This document shows positions 12,501-27,500 of a stretch of 64,000 bases of DNA, one piece after another (the first letter of the stretch is position 1; every line of letters starts with the position of its first letter). Both the position numbers and the translations under genes were made by a program. The notes beneath the pieces were generated by a model. The model did no database searches and was not told where the DNA came from. It saw only the letters and a list, made by a program, of their open reading frames with translations. This stretch comes from Spirometra erinaceieuropaei (Eukaryota > Platyhelminthes > Cestoda > Diphyllobothriidea > Diphyllobothriidae). The stretch covers positions 2,820,257 to 2,884,256 of the forward strand of contig CACRXP010000001.1 of NCBI GenBank assembly GCA_902702965.1. The letters run 5' to 3'.

Positions 12501-15500
12501 TAAGACTGTCGAAAATCAAAAGTAAAAACACATGCTATTTACGCAGTCATTTTTTACCGAGTGTGGTTTCTGCAGGAGGACAAACAGAAGTGCATTCAAA
12601 AGCCGACATCCTGGCGCGTCCGAAATACTAAAAGATTATGCTGAATGCTAATCAATATTACAACCCCACCTGAGTAACCCTTCCTAACTTAAAAAGTACT
12701 CCAAAATTTCGACCAACATTTCATGAGATCGGGCACGCACTGTACGTTGACTACACACCTCTGAATTAGGCTTCCTCTACTCCATCTGACACGTATTTGC
12801 CCCGCGAGGTCCGCCATCTTAATTTTATCTCCCAGTCTACCACAGATACTTGATTTCTTAAAGGACTCTCTAATCAGATTGCTGACCGTCTACCCCCACC
12901 TGGAATTAATGTCATTGTCAGCCCTTACATCAACTTGGAGCGCATGGCCGCGCTGCAGTAGCAGCCGGATGTTCCTGAACAACCGTAGCATGCTAGCCTT
13001 CAGATTAAAGCCACCCCTCAGTTCGCCCCCTTCAGTGCAATCTTGTGCGACGTGTCGCGCGGTTTGCCTCGTCCTATAGTACCCGGCGAGATGCGACGAG
13101 ATGATTTCATCGCACTGCACGATTTTGCTCACCTTGGCAGCTGGGCTGTTCAGTGCCTCGTTAGCGACCATTCCGTCTGGTCCTGCATGAACAATGACAT
13201 CCGCCAGTTTACTCGCTTAGGTTTGGCCTAACAGAAAGCGAAAATCGAACAGAACAATAAAGCCCCAACTGACAATTTTTCTTGTACTCGACCTGCACTT
13301 TGCAAATGTGCACGTAGGTCTCGTGAGTCCTTTGCCAATATCTCGGGGTTGCAACTATTTTCTCACTGCAAATGACCGATTTACGCAATGGCCCGTGGCA
13401 ATTCCGATTCCAAACATCGCCAGTGGTATTTGGAACACCGGACTTCCCATTACTGTGTCCTCACAAATATTACCACCGAATGAAGCCAGTGTTGTGAATT
13501 TGGACCTTTTAATATCCTTACTGACCTCCCCAGATTTTCTCGCATATCCGCCATGCCTCATCCAAGGGTTTAGTTGAGTGTTTTTACCATCAACTCGAAA
13601 TCTCGCTCCTGACCTATGACAACTCCACTCATTGGAACGAACATCTCGCTTTGATCATGCTCGTTATCCGAACCGCGCTCAACTCAATTCCGACCGCTCC
13701 GCTGCCGAATTTTTTTAAAGACTACCCTACGGATCCTCTGCCATTTTTTCGGGTCGCCCCAAACTAAGCAGATCAGAATGCAAGTGATATGTCCAACAAT
13801 TGTTCCATGCCACGGCAAATCTCTGAGTTACACCTCCACAAGTTCCAGAAAGAAACTCATATTTTGAACCTGTTTTTCTAAAACGTTTTATCCTGCTGGT
13901 ACGTGTAGATATTGTTCGGGAGCTAGTACAATAGCCCATCGACGGGTCCTTTCCAGTTCTGTCGCTCAGGAAGAAGCATTTCAAAATGGTCCGTGACGCT
14001 CGCACCAAAGTTTTCTCAGTCGATCAGTTGAAAGTGGTTTATGCCTGCCCTCTTTCGCCTATTCCAACAAATTAGCCTTCAGAAGAAGAAGCGATCGCTG
14101 GAACAATGGCCATTGTTCCAGCGATCGCTTCTTCTTCTGATTAACTATTTCCTGGAACTCGCATCTTCGCTTGTATCGGCAAATTAGCCTTCTTCACCTG
14201 CCATAGTGCCTTTTCGGATTTCCCAGCCTTCTCTTACACCTGAAAACCCTGTGTATTTCCCAACTCCAACTCTATCCCCCAGGCACAGTGGTCATCGTAA
14301 CCGTTTCTCTAGTTGTTGTCAACTTGTGCATTATGCCCAACGCGTGTCTTGCTCGCCTTCATTTTTCACGTTCGAACTACGTTCCCCTAGGAGGGGAGCA
14401 TTGTAGTGATGTAAAATGCGCCGTATCTTAGCGCACCAAAATACTCAAGTAAAAATTAGACACGACTTTCGATAACAAGTTAACCTCAAGCTGCATTCTC
14501 GTGGCTGCTTTGACTCTTCTCATTCTACTCTCGCATGTAACAACGTACGTTTTTCCCTTAAGTTTAAGCACAGACCGGTTTATCTATTAAATCTTTAAGA
14601 CCCATTAAAAGTTCGACGTTCCTGAAGTAGAATTTTTGACCTCTGCTATAGTAATCACATAAGATCTAGGTCGTTTTTCCTGGAAGATGTCCTATTTAAT
14701 AAATCGGTTCTATTCTTAGGCACCTAGTAGAGACGTCTCTGGTGACTGGCGTTTCCGATAGCTTCATACTCAACCTGCTACGTGGACATGAACAAAAATC
14801 AATGAAAAACGCAGATGGCTTTTGTCTCATCAACAGAAGTAGATCACTTTCTTTGGACGTATTGTGAACTATGAGTTAAGGAGTTATATTTCGACGCCCA
14901 AGAATATTGCTAAGTGGGTTTTATAAATCCAAGTCCACTCAGATCTAAAAATTCAGTTCGTTACTTAGGCACCTTTGTGACCTGCAGCCTTAACTGGAAA
15001 CGTTATAACAATACACAAGTTGTATTAGCCACTAACGGCTGGTGAGCGTTTTTAGAATTTGCGAGAAAAAAGAACATTACCGTCTCCCTATTGAGAGAGA
15101 TGACTTTATTCAAATCCGTCGTTCGGGAGAGTCCTCCATGGCAGACGAATATAACATCGTCAATCATCGTACATATTGGTAGAGAACTGTAGACCTGTTC
15201 TGTCAGTTTGAGAATTTTTTTCGCCCGTTTCTGAAATGGTAACACAGAGATTTCCAAGATGACCGGGTCTGAATTTTCCGCTCATCGGACTTTTGTGTCA
15301 GATTTCTTTGTAATGCCACCCAACTAACATCCTGCAAGATTTTATCCACACTCAAGTGGAGCAATGTTGTCGACATACGCTTGTGTCTTTGAAATCGAAA
15401 TAAAAATTCGGAATGATAAACGTTAGAAATCTATTAAGTTTGCAGCCTCTCAGCTTTTACAGTAACTCTCGGATTCATTTTTCTCGTAGTGGATATCTCT

Positions 15501-18500
15501 GAAGGAGACTGCCTAATCCTATCGGAAATATACATTGAAAATAGTGGATTTTCGGCACATTCGTTATAGAACCGAAGTATCGTAAAAATCGCGTTCATTA
15601 ATGCAGCCTGATCGCTCGAAAACGTACGGGCATTCCATTTCGAATTGCAAGTCTTATCGGAAAGTTTCGTACGAATTCACATAGTGACGAGTAATGAACG
15701 ATGGAGCAGCAGTGCTGACTAAGAGCAGAGAGAAATTTTTACGCACTTCTGGCGTCAATCAGTCACTATAAACGCTCAGGCCAAGCTGATTAACGCAATC
15801 CCAAGTATTTCGAATATTTCTGATGGAGGGCCTACATTGCGTGATCTCCAAAATTAACTGGCAAAGCGAAGGACCGAACGCGGAATTGGGACCCGGTCTG
15901 GGGTTTGGCATGTTGTAATGATTGGAGCAGACAAGTCACTAGCGGCCATTCCAGTCTGCCTCATCACTGTCGGTAATAGTTACGGAAAGTGTGCCATGTT
16001 GATCTTTATATAGACACTATAAGCCTCAGATAAGCAGCATAAGCCAATCACTGACTTTAATGTCTGCCGTCATCAAAGGCTCTAGGATATCATCAACTTT
16101 GTTGGACTAACAACAATATTAACCGTGAGTCCAGAATATCCACTAAACTATCTGAAGTAGCCGATCTGGTGAATATCTTTCATTGTCATCTTTCTTCTGC
16201 TGTGACCCAAGATCGAAACTCCTGTAAATTTCTTTAGGATGAATGATCATTGTAGGCTACAGTCCAAATCTGGCTACAGGAGAATTGAGTATACATTCTC
16301 AAATTGAAGCATTAGATAGATTTCAGAGCGAATCCAATTCCTAGCGTTTCCCTTCAGAAATTCCAAGAAAAACAAATGTCAAACTGTTACCCAAAGCACA
16401 GTCTGTATACGGACTAACTCCTGCCCCTTGGTGTAGATCTCTGCCCGTTTGTAAAACTTGGTAGTCACCAAAAGGAGTTCCATCTTCTCAGCCAGAATTC
16501 CTCCTACTTAGCTTTGACGATATTTTCGTAGGACCTTTATACTGCGCGTTTCGTGTTATCTGATTTGCTATTCGGGATAGTGTTGGCAACCAGAATATAA
16601 CCAAATTCTGACAGGCCATCATACGCGACTGACCTATTTCACAGAATACTGAAATGACCTTTCGAATAGCCAACAAACAGATTTGACGGCTGACTTTGCG
16701 ATGTACTGTTAGCGAAGACCACAACAGTGGCGAAAACAACGCGTCTTATGTGGAACCTTGACCTATTTGTCAGGTTCAGATTCAGAAAAATAATAGTGCC
16801 AGCAGTGTGGAGCAACCCTGGGAGAAAACCTCCGCCCGATGCTACCGGAAACATGCCTGGGGTAGAATCTTCTGCTGCAGCATAAATTCAACGCTATAGA
16901 ACTAAAATAAGTAGTCATTTCTTTCTAACTGGAGTTTGGCTAACACAAGAATGCTGCGAGTGAGGCTTGATGGTATGTCAATTGCCTATTATACTATTGA
17001 CAAGTAACTCGTGGTTTATACGACATAGTAGAAGACCGTTAAACCGCCAACGGGTTCTGCTCTGACTTTAAGAAGGGACGAGTAGAGATATAGCTTTTGT
17101 ATATGTGTGCCTACTCACTCTTGACTTATTAGAAAGTCAAAGTATTCTGATTCGCATAAATCCACTTTGCGCAGCACAGGACGGTTACCGTACACGTTTA
17201 TTAAATAAAATCTCCCTGTTAACAACACTAGTCATGTTTTCTTTCAAAAATTAAAGGTTATGAGAATGGAAATATAGAAAATCTTTAGATTGAGAACTTA
17301 CCGGATATTTTTGTTTAATTTCGCTTTCAAAGCCGTATCTGAGGGGTAGAACAAGAGTGACGTAAAACAACTGAGTATTTATTAAATTTACACACAAATG
17401 AATGAACAAACTTGGAATAAACGCCTGTACTTGCCAGATAACTCCGGGTAGGGAGTACCAACGCCCGAGGCAACTCTGCCCTAATTAATAGTCTCTTCAG
17501 AACGATGAAGTAGTAATTATGTTCACTTGTTAGCAAATGAGCCTCAAGGCGAACAGTTATGTCCTTTTTATCTGCTGTGATAGAGTTTAGGATCAGGCGA
17601 TAGTATTAAAATAAGAGCCAGTATAGTTTTGAGCAAAATTTTTTCTTGAAAATGCCCGATATTACAGCAGAACGCGTACGGTCTTTCTGCACTTACGAAT
17701 GCATTCGCCAATTTGTATGTTTCACGGTCATCGGATGTCACATCTCAAGGTACTTGATCAAATGATTTCATACTCATTGTTCCTATTTCGTTTATTTGGT
17801 TTTCTAGCAAATATCCTGCGGTTGGAAGAAAAGTTCTCTCGTACTAGTGAAAAACTAGCAAATGTTTGTATGCTTCGAATCTCAACTAACGTTTCCGCCC
17901 TTTAGCTGTTAATTCTCGAATACACGAATGGACATTTTCTTACGGATGCATGTTCCGGTACTCATGAGCTATCAGAGTTGCTGTAGATCGTAGGACAGCA
18001 CTGTTAAGTATGCTTCTTCACGCCAACGATTTCAGTATTCTGTGTATTGCAATTTTGACATCACATGTATGAAGTTTCTTTGTGTACATAATATTATGAG
18101 GGTGCTATTTTCCATAAAATGAGAAATATAAACGATAATTTTACGCAGTTTCTTGGGGATATGATTTGATGCATGGAGGCAAATTGATTGTTTACTACTT
18201 TCTGATTTAGAATTGTACGTTTATTTCTGAATTAAAGTTATACCCATGGTATGGAGGATAGATACTGAAGGACCAGCACACTAAAACGAGTGCATTAGCT
18301 TGAAATGATGTCCAGCGCATGCATGCCCTTCACCGACATTTCTTGAAAATACGGACCTACTTAATTATAGGGTCCTGTTTCCTTCACCCAAAGTCACGTT
18401 ATGCACAAACTTAAAAACGCATGGAATTCCCAGAATTTGCAATGACGTGCATGCCGACCGCTCTTTTCGGCAGTGCCATGACAAGCGCCCCAGGTGGGCA

Positions 18501-21500
18501 AGCGAACAATTGCTTCCTGGACGCTTTTTACGCAGATGGCTCCAATGTCAAAGAAAATGACGAACTTTTTGCCGGGACGCAGCCGGATTGCAAAAAGGAC
18601 ACAGTTCATCCTGGTCGGAATAACACACATAAAGGTTGATTACGCTGGTCGCTCTGGAATTCAACGACTGCAATGGGCAAAGTTTAGTGGAGTAGAGGAC
18701 CTTGAAGAAAATGGTGTTACATTTCGAACGACTAAACAGACATTTTTCAGACAGGGCTGTAGCTTGCGTTTAACACTCTGGCATCAAGGAAGCTAATCTC
18801 CAAGAAATTCCGCTGCACAAACTAAAAATTGCACTGTCTGATACTGACCTTTTGTTGACCAGTGAGTCCTCATGATTGCCGCGATTGAGGAAAACCGCGG
18901 ATGGATGTGAAATTAGGCAGGTGAGGAGAAGTGTTAACACTTCAACTGACCGACGTCCGCGATCAACGAAATCGCCGTTGAAAACGTAAGGATTTAAGAT
19001 ATCTGGTAGGCCATTCTAGAGACAGAAAACGTGCAATAAAGCAGCAGTTATAGCACAAAAGCAGTAAAAAAGTTTCAGAGGAAAAAGCTCAATTATTTCA
19101 TCCGCCAATGTTCTTAATAATAAGCTCGTCCCTTTCCAAGACGACACCAGAAAGTCAATCTCGGAAAAGTACCGGAGCTTATCTAGTTTGTAACGTATAA
19201 GGAGCTAATAAAAGTAGTCAAACACTAAGCAAATTACTTGAACGGTTGCTGGATAGGTTGAGGCTACACTTTCATAGAGAGAAATCAAGGCACCAGAAGA
19301 AGAGAGAGTAAAAATGAACTCTGGTTAAAATGAACGCGGAGAATGAGGGATGAAGTGCTTCATGGTGTTTCGATAGTATGATTATGATAATGTGTCTAAA
19401 TATCTTTCCTTAGAGAAGGTGCTATTTGACGAAATTTCAGCACATAATTAATTTTGCGGAAGCTGAAATCAAATTTAAATGATGAAAGGTCAGCTTATTA
19501 ATCCGATTTCAGGAACTTCGCGCCGTCTGCAAATAGATCCCTCCTCTGGGATTTGCGTGAAGGTCTTCTGGGGATGTCAGAAAGGGACTCATAAATGAGC
19601 CAACATTTTTTCCCTGTTGCTAGCCTGCAATGTCCCATACTATTGACCACCCCTATAAGTAGACACCGCCAAACACGAAATTTTCACAGACACTTTTACT
19701 GCGTTTTCTACTAGAAAGGCTAACTGAAGTCCAGCTTACCTGGGAAACCCAGAACTAAGCTCCATTTATGACCCACTTTTTACCCATTATGCGTTAATCG
19801 GAGACCTCATAGAATTGTATTCCTGCAAGCAAAATCTTCATTTGATCCCGTCTGGACTGGACAAGCCAACTGACGGAGCTAAGACGGGACGTTCAAGGCG
19901 TGAATCCTTTCAGCCTCGTCCCCTTTCAACGACCACATGAGATCTCCGTGCCCTCCCCCAATAACGATATAGATACTGTCAAGTGGGGCTATACCCGCCC
20001 GTTGACTGTCAACTATTTCACCGTACTTAACGGTTCACGACGGAATATTTTAATCCATATTGTTTTAATCCCCATCCTTGCCAGAAGGTAGTCGAGATAA
20101 GTAGGATTGTGACATGCAGTTTCAACATCAGAGAAATACCCTTCATGTAGTCCAGTCAAAAAAGCCCTTATTCAGTTCGACCCAGAGTATAGAAAGTGAC
20201 TTCTAAGCATGCCTTCTTGGAACTATCGAGAGGAAGGAATAAAGAGAGAGGATTTGAACCGTACATCCTAGTCGAAAGATAATACATTGCAATACTCAAA
20301 TGGAAACTGAAATATTTCGTCTTAGTCGGCAGAGCCATGGTCCGGCCAAGCTCTGCCCAATTACGGGACCATGTGTTGGCATGACTGTGATCTACTACCA
20401 ATTAATGCATTGTTCGAGCATCTGAAGCTTAGCTGGACGGCATTTTTTACTGTTCCAGATGCTTGGGTAGTTTGGGATACTTGGTTGCATCAAGTCCCGG
20501 AATGGCGGTCTTCAAGACACGCAAATTGTCTAAACCACCGCAACAACACTTACACTATACTTACACTAATATATCGGACTCACCAGGACGTCGGCTTTTG
20601 GATGCACTTACTTTTACCCTCCTGCAGAAACCACAATCGGTGAAATAATGACTACTTTTGCAGCATGCAATTTTCACACTGATTTTCGATGATCTTATAA
20701 ATTCACATATATTTTATAGAGAAAATGCACAAAATATGCGTTATTTTGCTCATATGGTAGGAAATCACTTTGTCTTCATATTTTATGCCCGATGATAGTG
20801 TGTATTTGGGTTTTAAAAAAGTTTCCGAATTCGCGACTAATTTTCAGCCTGATCTGTCATTGCATCAGCGTTTGGCAATTTCAGTTCGCAAGATGCATGC
20901 TTTCCGCGTAAGGAAAATCACATATTCCTCTATGCCTTTGAGAAGATACCATATAGAATCCATGAAGTTTCGCAATAGATCCGGACTGTGTTGTACATTT
21001 CATGAGGAGCATTAGTAAACGGAAATGTGCTGTCTTGCATGCATGGACATCGCACGATCATAAAAATCTTGTAATAAGAAACCTTTTGAAACCTAAGCAT
21101 ACACTTTCTTCGGGTGTAAAATGTAAAGAAAGCGTGATTATTATTAGCCAATTAAAAGAAAGCATATTTTGTGCATATTTTCTATAAAATATGTTTGAAA
21201 TTATGAGACCATCGAAAATCAATGTGAGGAATGCATGTTAATTAATAGCCATCTCTTTCTGAGTGCGATTTCTAAAGGAGGTCCTAGGAAAATGCATTCC
21301 AAAACCGACCTTCTGGCGAGTCCGAAATGTTCTAGGGTTATGCTCCATGATAATCAATATAGCAACCACACTTAAGTAATCCTTCCAAATCGAAAACACA
21401 TTCTAGAATTTTGGCCAACATTTCATGAGATGGGTCGCGCACCGTATCTTGCAGATACATGAAGTTACCGTTGTCCTCACCTAAAGACTCAAAACATAAT

Positions 21501-24500
21501 CCAAAATATTCTCTCCGCTTAAACCACCGCCCGCGCAATGACGTATAAAGTTAATGAATAGACATACCACCGTAAATATTAACAAAAGGTCTTCCAGTTG
21601 GCCGTGAAGGTCACCGCAAATAGTCACTTTTTGCGAAATCGTCGTAGACGCCCTTTGTACATTTGGTAAGGTTTGGAGGACCTTTGTACTCTCCTCTAGT
21701 ACTTCGATGACAAATTCCGAGTCCAACAGCTGAGCGGAACAAAAGGCAGGCAAATTTTAAAGCGTCCGTTTGCAGCCTATTAGCGGAATCTAAATTGCCC
21801 TTGCCAAATTGTCCGAAAATCTGCTACTATGAGCTGGCATTTGCAGCCTCTTTCACTTGTGGTAATGCGAGTGGCCAAGTCCACCAAACACTTAACAAGA
21901 ACATGTGCAGGGAAGTTAAGGGGTTATAGACATAACTGCTTCTTTGTTTTCATATTTCCGTAGTGCCCAAGTCAATGTAAAATTAAGCCGGGCCGTGGGG
22001 ATTTTCTAACTGACTGAGGGACACCTGAGGGATTGTGAGACGTACAACTGTATGCTACACAGTAGAGGTGGAAAACGACCTATTCGAATTGGTAACTCAA
22101 GAATGATACTTAACTTTGTCTTGGATCGCAGGCTAGACTCAAAGTAGATGATCACTAGCGACCTGCCCCATATGACCTCGAAATTGGTTAAGAGCGGTTG
22201 CTTTCGGCAAAGGATGAGGTCACTTCCAGCATACGTAGGCATGTACGGACCACTGGCTTTCAGTATTTATCGTTTCTAATTTATTTGATATTCAGAAGAA
22301 ACTTTAAAACTGGTAAATTCCATACGTCGGGGTGAAAAAGCTTACTGTGACCGACAACTACGGCGCAACGCGCAAACAGGGCGTATACATCTATTTAGGA
22401 AGCCTAGTTCTTCGAAAATGCTGCCTAAACGATAGGAGGCCGTTTGTTAAAGCATACTATGCATTTTGTTAAATGTTTCGCTAATTTATGGAAAAATATG
22501 ACCATAGAAAATAACCATAATTCCGAAACAAAGTACTAGCAAGAGGCTTATAAACAGCAGGGCACCCTACCTTGTCATGTCGTAAATACTCGACAAGATA
22601 TTTGAGTTTTTCTGTGCCAAATGTAACCGGCTTAGCTGCCTCCTTTCCTGCCACCCGGAGACTCATGACCCTTGTTTTGCCTGGAAGGCCCAGTTTTTGA
22701 AATTGTGCCTCCAGGCCGTGGGAAAACCGTGACTTGAATATTGATTTTTCCCGATGCGATTCATCTTCAGTTTGTGTCGGAGGTGCTGAAAGGAACATGA
22801 AAACTAATTAGATTAAATCGATCTATCGATGACTGGTTGGCTGTCTGTCTGAAGTTTGAGTCGCTTTCATCAACGAATATGTAGAGGTGAGATCAAGATA
22901 GTGGTTTGGAAGGTGTGGAATCAGCCACTATATCAAAGGAATTATTTTGGTTATTCGAATTTACTTTCGAACACACCAGCAGATGTAATGATGGATGGAT
23001 ATAAAGAGGCAAAGCAAGTTCCGGGTAGAGTTTTTCAAGGGAGAATCCACTTCGCAACTTACAGAACAGTGGGCCCGTGGCTCATAGTTTAAAGTGTTGG
23101 ACTTCCAGTTAACAGGTTGCAAGGTCGAGCCCAATGGGTTCCACATCTTGGGATTGAGTATGGCTGGCTGGTGACGTCTAGTAAGTCAAGAATGGCCGTT
23201 TCAGTCTCCCCTGTCTTGGTCGATAATGTTAGTAGACTAAAGTTGCGTGCCGATGTGCGGCTGTTAGCAGGGCTCGAGAGGAGACTCCAAGGCACAACGC
23301 GACGAGTGCGTTCTGTAACGGGATCGGTGAACGTCCCTCTACCATTCTATACTATGATAAACCTGACGCGCTTGCACCTATCACGACTCGCCAAGAGTTC
23401 TGGTTTGAAAGACTTCAAACCGACGGGATAACTGGGTCCTCATGGTCATGGAGTGCCAGCCTGAATGACCGGAAGTCGAGCTTAATAGCGCCCTCTTAAT
23501 GTGGTCTTTATGGCCCTCTCATATGTGTGAAATTCGAGTCGTCCGAGCAGAAGCCTGGTACACCCTGTGGGACCAGGTCGTATGCATCATATGTAGATGA
23601 GCTATCTAGGTTTATCAGCCACTACCTCCGAGTCAACCTCTGGTTCTCTTGTCATTTTCTTGCCATCGGAGAAAGGTGAATTAAGAGAGTGTGTGGTAGG
23701 TCCTGTGTAAGCCCGCCTTCTACAAACTTATTCTCACGCGAAGTGCCGCTGCTATGCCAACTCCACGGAATATGCAAGGGACGTCACCATCCACGTGTGG
23801 CAGTCCGCGTCCGTGGTCACCGACGCGGCTACTCACTAATGTTAAATTTCTACTCGGCCTACGCTCCCCGTCAATTCGCTGCTGCGGGTCGTTTATGCGT
23901 TGGCACTAGCCTTCTGGCAGCTCAAGGCCAATCAGAGCTGTGTCCTCTGATTATCGGTTTCAAGCGGACATACAGAAGTGGGTTAACTCATGAAATGTCA
24001 AACGAAATTCCGAACTGCGTTCCTGTTTCGAAAAGCTTAATTAAGTAGGGTTGTAAAGCTAATGATCAGGCAGCATAATTCTATAATAAACCAATTACCT
24101 CAGAGTGCCGGCTTTTGGATGAACTTCTTTCCGACTGCATGCAAGAAGTATACTCTGCAAAAATAACTGCTTAAGTAGCATGCGATTACCCCTTTGATTT
24201 TCGATGCCCCTAAATGTCCAATTATATTTCATGGAAAACATTCATAAAATGTTCATTCTTTTAATTATTCGGTAGACAATTACGTTTTCTTCCAAGTTTA
24301 TACCCGAAGGAAGTGTATAATGTGGTATTAAAAGTTTCTAATTGTGAGTTTTTTTATTACCGTGAAATGGCCGATCATAAAACGTCGTATATCTGCATTT
24401 ATCAATGGGGCTTGTAAAGTTAACAGAATGGCTCAAATTCACTACTAAATTTTAAGAACCTCATATGGCCTCCTCTTAATACCGTAAAGAAATGTATGGT

Positions 24501-27500
24501 TTTCCGTACGCGTAAAATATACGGCTTATGGTTCGGAAACCCTGAATGTTAGTATAATAGCAGGTCAGTTTCAAAATTATTCAGGAATTGAAAAAGTTTT
24601 TACAAATCGAATTGTACCCCTTCTAAGACTATAAAATTGGAAGAGGACTTGGTTTCCCGCCGAACGAGTAAAATAATGAATATTTTTATCTATGTTTCCT
24701 ATGAAATATAATTTACTTTTAAGGGATTCAAAAATCAATGAGAAAATTGCATGTTATTTAAGTAGTCATTTTTACAGAGTATGGTTTCTGCATGCAGCCG
24801 GAAAGAAGTTCTGTCGAAAACCGGCAGCCTGAGGTAACTGGATTATTATAGAATTAGGTTGCATGATGATTAGTTTTACAACCCTATTTAATTAAACTTT
24901 TAGAAACGAAGATGTATTTTGAAATGTCGGCTGGCATTTCTTAAGTTAGCCCACCTACGTTAGCTTAGCCAAAGACCCACTCATTCGGCTTCGGGATCCA
25001 ACAAACTCAACGCCACACACATGTACGTGATGAGAATTTATGTTGCAACTGCTTGTGGTGCTTCCTGTACACCCTCTGCCTCAGTAATGACTTGTCCATC
25101 CGTCCACTTTCCGAATTGGGGACCTGTGTGTTGTCGATTATCGTACCCCGATACAGAGCGGTCAAATTGTCATGTTTTGGATGGGCCTTCCATGGAGGCG
25201 CCTACTAGATAACCGCCTTACAAATATCCGATGTTAGTGATTTACTGACTGGTGGCTTAGATATTTCGTGCATGCGTGACGTCCCCAGGGAATCGCTTCA
25301 CCGTGCCGCGCCGATCAGGTTTAATCGTAGTTTGAGAGGTTAATTAACTTGTTGGCTGGCTTCAGGGCAAAGAACCACAAATCAGGCACTTCAATACTTA
25401 GGTAGTCGAATGAGTGGTATAGACGTGTAACGTAAATCAGTACTTGCGAGTTAATGTCGTTTCTCCTGATTACCGATGCGGGTTCGAACATTAGCGCGCA
25501 GAGAAACGTTTTCGCATCTCGGACGACACTGCCTCGCTCCCAACTGCATCAAATCAGTTTGACTACTCCTGACACGTATTTCTGCACCAATTAATATTTT
25601 GACATCGCAACTTGTCTCCCGGTAGCTGCTTCTGATCCACAACCCGGACTGCAAGCAATGTGAGGAGGCAGAGGACAGCCTCGGAAGACCTGAGCATCTT
25701 CCAGGCCTTTTGTTGCATATTGTTGAATCCCATCGCTTTTCCTATATGAGTTGACTGAGTAAGCTGCAGGGGAAACAACTCGCCCAAACTGCAGGTTAAA
25801 GGCACTGCAGATGCCTCTTAGATATCTGCTGAGTGTAAACAACTGATCTCCTTCGAGAAAGACGAAAGTATCGTCCAGATACCGAACTACGGGTTCCACT
25901 ATGTGGCGTTGAGACATTAGCGAGGTAAGTGCTCCGGCCAGCTCCTCGACTGAGTCCGAAATCGACAGTCCGCTGGCGTGCTTTCTATCTTTTTTCGCAC
26001 ATTTCTGTCAACGATGAAAACCGTTTTGATACGAAACCCCGAGAGTTGGGAAGTTTTGATGCTTGCTGGGCGATTATTTTCACTATGATTTCAAACTGGG
26101 AGTAGTTGACTCCTTCAGACTGGCAGATTTTGTCAGACAGGCGCGAATATGTGCGAGACACCAAAGGACACAATGCACATATCAGACTGTAGATGTATGT
26201 CTATGAGATTCTCCAAACACTATGATGACGAGACAAATTTGTCGTCTGAATCTGCAATTAAAGTTTAAAAAAGTCAAGCCGGCCTCTTTGTTAAACCGAA
26301 GGTGCGAGTGTGACGATGTGGCCTCGTAGTCAGAAGGGCTCTGATTACACCTAACATTTAAAGACAGGAAGGTTGCGTGTGACGATCACATCAGAATCCC
26401 TAAGTTGTCAGGGTATGATTTCCGAAAGACGTTCCTATGAGGAGTAAGATTAGCACGAAGGGCGCCCCATTTTGCACTATCCATCAGCCGCTAGCCGCTA
26501 GCCGCTATCATGCCATAGTTCTTTATTGCCGGCAAAATCGTCTTTATTCAGCCTCTCAACCTCTTTGAAAGGACATCTTCACATAGGCCAAACCTCCAAA
26601 AAGTTCCTGATAAATATGCATTTGTCGGCTCTCAGTTTCGACCGCTTAGGGGAGAAAAGCCCAAGGTTTGGGTGCTATGAAAAATAGAACGTCTCGTCCC
26701 TTTCCGCGGATATTTCACTTTGCCCCCAACGTTCCCGAAGGATGATCGAATAGATGATCGACAAAAACGAGAAACTTTGCACTTTCGGCCTGACAAGGTA
26801 TTATCAGCGGACTAAATATTCGTACTCACGCTACCTATTGAGCAGTGGGTCGGATTTTTCACTTGAGCTCAAAGGCCTCTTGGTAGGCATGAAGTACAGG
26901 ATTGGCTCTGCGACATAAATGTCCAATGCAGACCGAGGGGTCCTTGAATTTACCTGATTCGCATGATTTTCAACGAGGCATATTGGCATTTACAAATGGA
27001 CGTACAGTGAGTGACCGATCTCATGAAATGTTGGCTGAAATTCTGAAATGCGTTTTCGATAAGAAGGATTACTTGGTCGTGGTTGTAATACTGATTATCT
27101 TAAGGCATACTTTTATAACATTTCGGACTTGGCAGGATGTCGGCTTTTAATTGCACTTCTTTTCAACCTACTGTAGAAAGCGCGCTCGGTAAAAAATGAC
27201 TACGTAAGTGGCATGCATTTTTCCCATTGATTTTCGATGGTCTTGGAAATTCTAATATATTTTATAGAAACCATAAACAAAAATATGCTTTCTTTTAGTC
27301 AATCAATAGAGAATCACGTCGTCTTTATATTTTATGCTTAAGGAAGAAGTATAATTAGGTTTTAAAAAAGTTTTCTGATTGCCGAATAGTTTGCAGCCTG
27401 ATCATTCGTTGCATTAGCACTTAGTGATTTCAGTCTACAAGTTGCATGCGTTTCCCGTAATCAAAATCACATATTTTTCTACGCCATTAAAGAGATATCA

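Noticed and set aside
18394..18800. Overlapping open frames on both strands in PPEF intron 5
   Set aside because: No family motif and not needed to join exons 5 and 6. Mutual antisense frames of this size occur by chance.
26480..26510. Short tandem GCCGCTA repeats considered as a CRISPR-like or regulatory array
   Set aside because: Three 7-base units without spacers; simple sequence only.
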